In this document: positions 63,405 through 64,000 of the stretch, piece after piece | How the letters are laid out: each line of letters opens with the position of its first letter | How positions within the stretch are numbered: the first letter of the stretch is position 1 | Source of the DNA: Tenacibaculum sp. 190524A02b | GTDB lineage: Bacteria > Bacteroidota > Bacteroidia > Flavobacteriales > Flavobacteriaceae | DNA: 64,000 nucleotides | NCBI RefSeq assembly: GCF_964036645.1 | Contig: NZ_OZ038525.1 | Coordinates: forward strand, 4,158,001 to 4,222,000 | Direction of reading: 5' to 3' | Translations under genes and position numbers: made by a program | Notes under the pieces: generated by a model | Databases searched by the model: none | What the model was told of the DNA's origin: nothing | The model's input: only the letters and a program-made list of their open reading frames with translations

Positions 63405-64000
63405 ATGGAAGAACAAGAACTACATATTTATAGTGAGCAAGTAAAAGATGTATTAACCTCTCCACCAAAAGCAATACACAGGTGGGGAAATACCATACTT
63501 TTTTTCTTTTTTGTACTAATTTTAATTTTATCGTATGTAATTAAGTATTCTGATATTGTAACTGGGCAAGCTGTATTAACCACCACAATTCCGCCACAGA
63601 AAGAGTATGCAAGAACAACAGGAAAGTTGGCGCGTGTTTTTGTAAAAAACAATCAAAAAGTAAAAGAAAACACACACTTAGCATTGATTGAAAACACCGC
63701 AAATTATGAAGATGTAATGCAGTTGAAATCTATAGTAGATACCATACATGTGAATGCTGAAAACTTTCAATTTCCAATGACTCAACTACCAGTACTTTTT
63801 CTAGGAGAAATAGAAACAGCATTTTCTGTTTTTGAAAATAACTACATACAATATATCCTTAACAAAACAGCCAACTCTTATCAATTTGAACAAGCTAATA
63901 ATCAATATACATTAGCACAATTAAAACTAAGACTAAAAGCTTCGGAAGAAAAGAGGAAAATAAACGAAGAAGAACTCTTATTTAAAAAGAAAGATATAGA
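63405..64000 (+). CDS. HlyD-family secretion adaptor, N-terminal part (runs off the right edge)
   Basis: The 198 visible residues start at the ATG at 63405 (MEEQELHIYSEQVKDVLTSPPKAIHRWGNTILF). There is one N-terminal membrane span (TILFFFFVLILILSYVI), followed by VLTTTIPPQKEYARTTGKLARVFVKNNQKVKENTHLALIEN, the first half of the biotinyl-lipoyl-like barrel of HlyD proteins, and then a helical region that would form the coiled-coil hairpin. These periplasmic adaptors link an inner-membrane exporter to a TolC-type channel. With the PCAT it should complete a type I secretion route. The C-terminal half and any further cluster genes lie beyond the window. Confidence 0.9.
   Translation, partial: MEEQELHIYSEQVKDVLTSPPKAIHRWGNTILFFFFVLILILSYVIKYSDIVTGQAVLTTTIPPQKEYARTTGKLARVFVKNNQKVKENTHLALIENTANYEDVMQLKSIVDTIHVNAENFQFPMTQLPVLFLGEIETAFSVFENNYIQYILNKTANSYQFEQANNQYTLAQLKLRLKASEEKRKINEEELLFKKKDI

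Overview
The window is a low-GC chromosomal stretch of a Bacteroidota bacterium, almost certainly a member of the Flavobacteriaceae. The evidence is a gldA-type gliding ABC ATPase, a DUF5686/CarboxypepD_reg outer-membrane protein, a TonB-dependent receptor with a CarboxypepD_reg domain, an L21 protein with a C-terminal helix-hairpin-helix extension, an OlsF-like fused acyltransferase, an M16 peptidase pair, and many upstream boxes fitting the Bacteroidota -7 consensus TAnnTTTG. Genus is not decided by the sequence. No rRNA, tRNA, insertion sequence or CRISPR array was seen.

Layout: 1-5.6 kb has a ferritin fragment, a small unknown protein, a secreted protein with a 'shufflon-type' C-terminus, two M43 metalloprotease lipoproteins and a BI-1 membrane protein. 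At 5.6-13.9 kb a TPP riboswitch precedes a TonB receptor (probable thiamine uptake). A divergent three-gene biotin-dependent carboxylase operon follows, and then a reverse-strand operon of thiamine-binding protein, PnuC-type transporter, NadR-type kinase and ArfB. That operon sits behind a striking 42-bp-periodic array of TGTACA sites. At 13.9-26.3 kb are a lipoprotein gene broken by one in-frame stop, a phosphopantetheinyl transferase, ahcY, a LytTR/LytS two-component pair, dinB, rseP, a SCO protein, an SdpI-like protein, a serine hydrolase and sufS. At 26.4-46.7 kb is mostly housekeeping: fbp, GNAT, aspartokinase, OlsF-like, an HMA protein with a metallothionein-like tail, a DMT transporter, two M16 peptidases, rplU-rpmA, dsbD-tilS-hydrolase-pabB, hppA and ppa. 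At 46.8-58.3 kb are the DUF5686 protein, pdhB, etfBA behind a perfect dyad, a bifunctional nuclease, a CNT nucleoside transporter with an extra periplasmic domain, a cysteine-rich GG-leader peptide, thyA, a YfiT/DinB-fold-DHFR fusion and gldA.

The most interesting region is 58.4 kb to the right edge: a ribosomally made peptide export and modification cluster. Five short genes encode precursors with a double-glycine leader, an invariant E(N/D)ACHD(K/R) motif directly after the GG, and divergent, often proline-rich tails. Three lie in a 193-bp tandem array. Three copies of a compact upstream element, with compensatory changes that suggest a pseudoknot, stand 22-24 nt before the first start codon of each precursor unit. 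Downstream are a protein resembling HExxH-type peptide-modification enzymes but with HQxxH, a C39-peptidase ABC exporter (PCAT) and the start of an HlyD-family adaptor cut off by the window end. The cysteine-rich GG peptide at 55 kb may be a further cargo of the same exporter.

Start codons were moved downstream of the longest open frame where that frame began at TTG or where a signal peptide, domain start or promoter box argued for a later ATG. All functional statements rest on motif recognition by eye. No database search was run.
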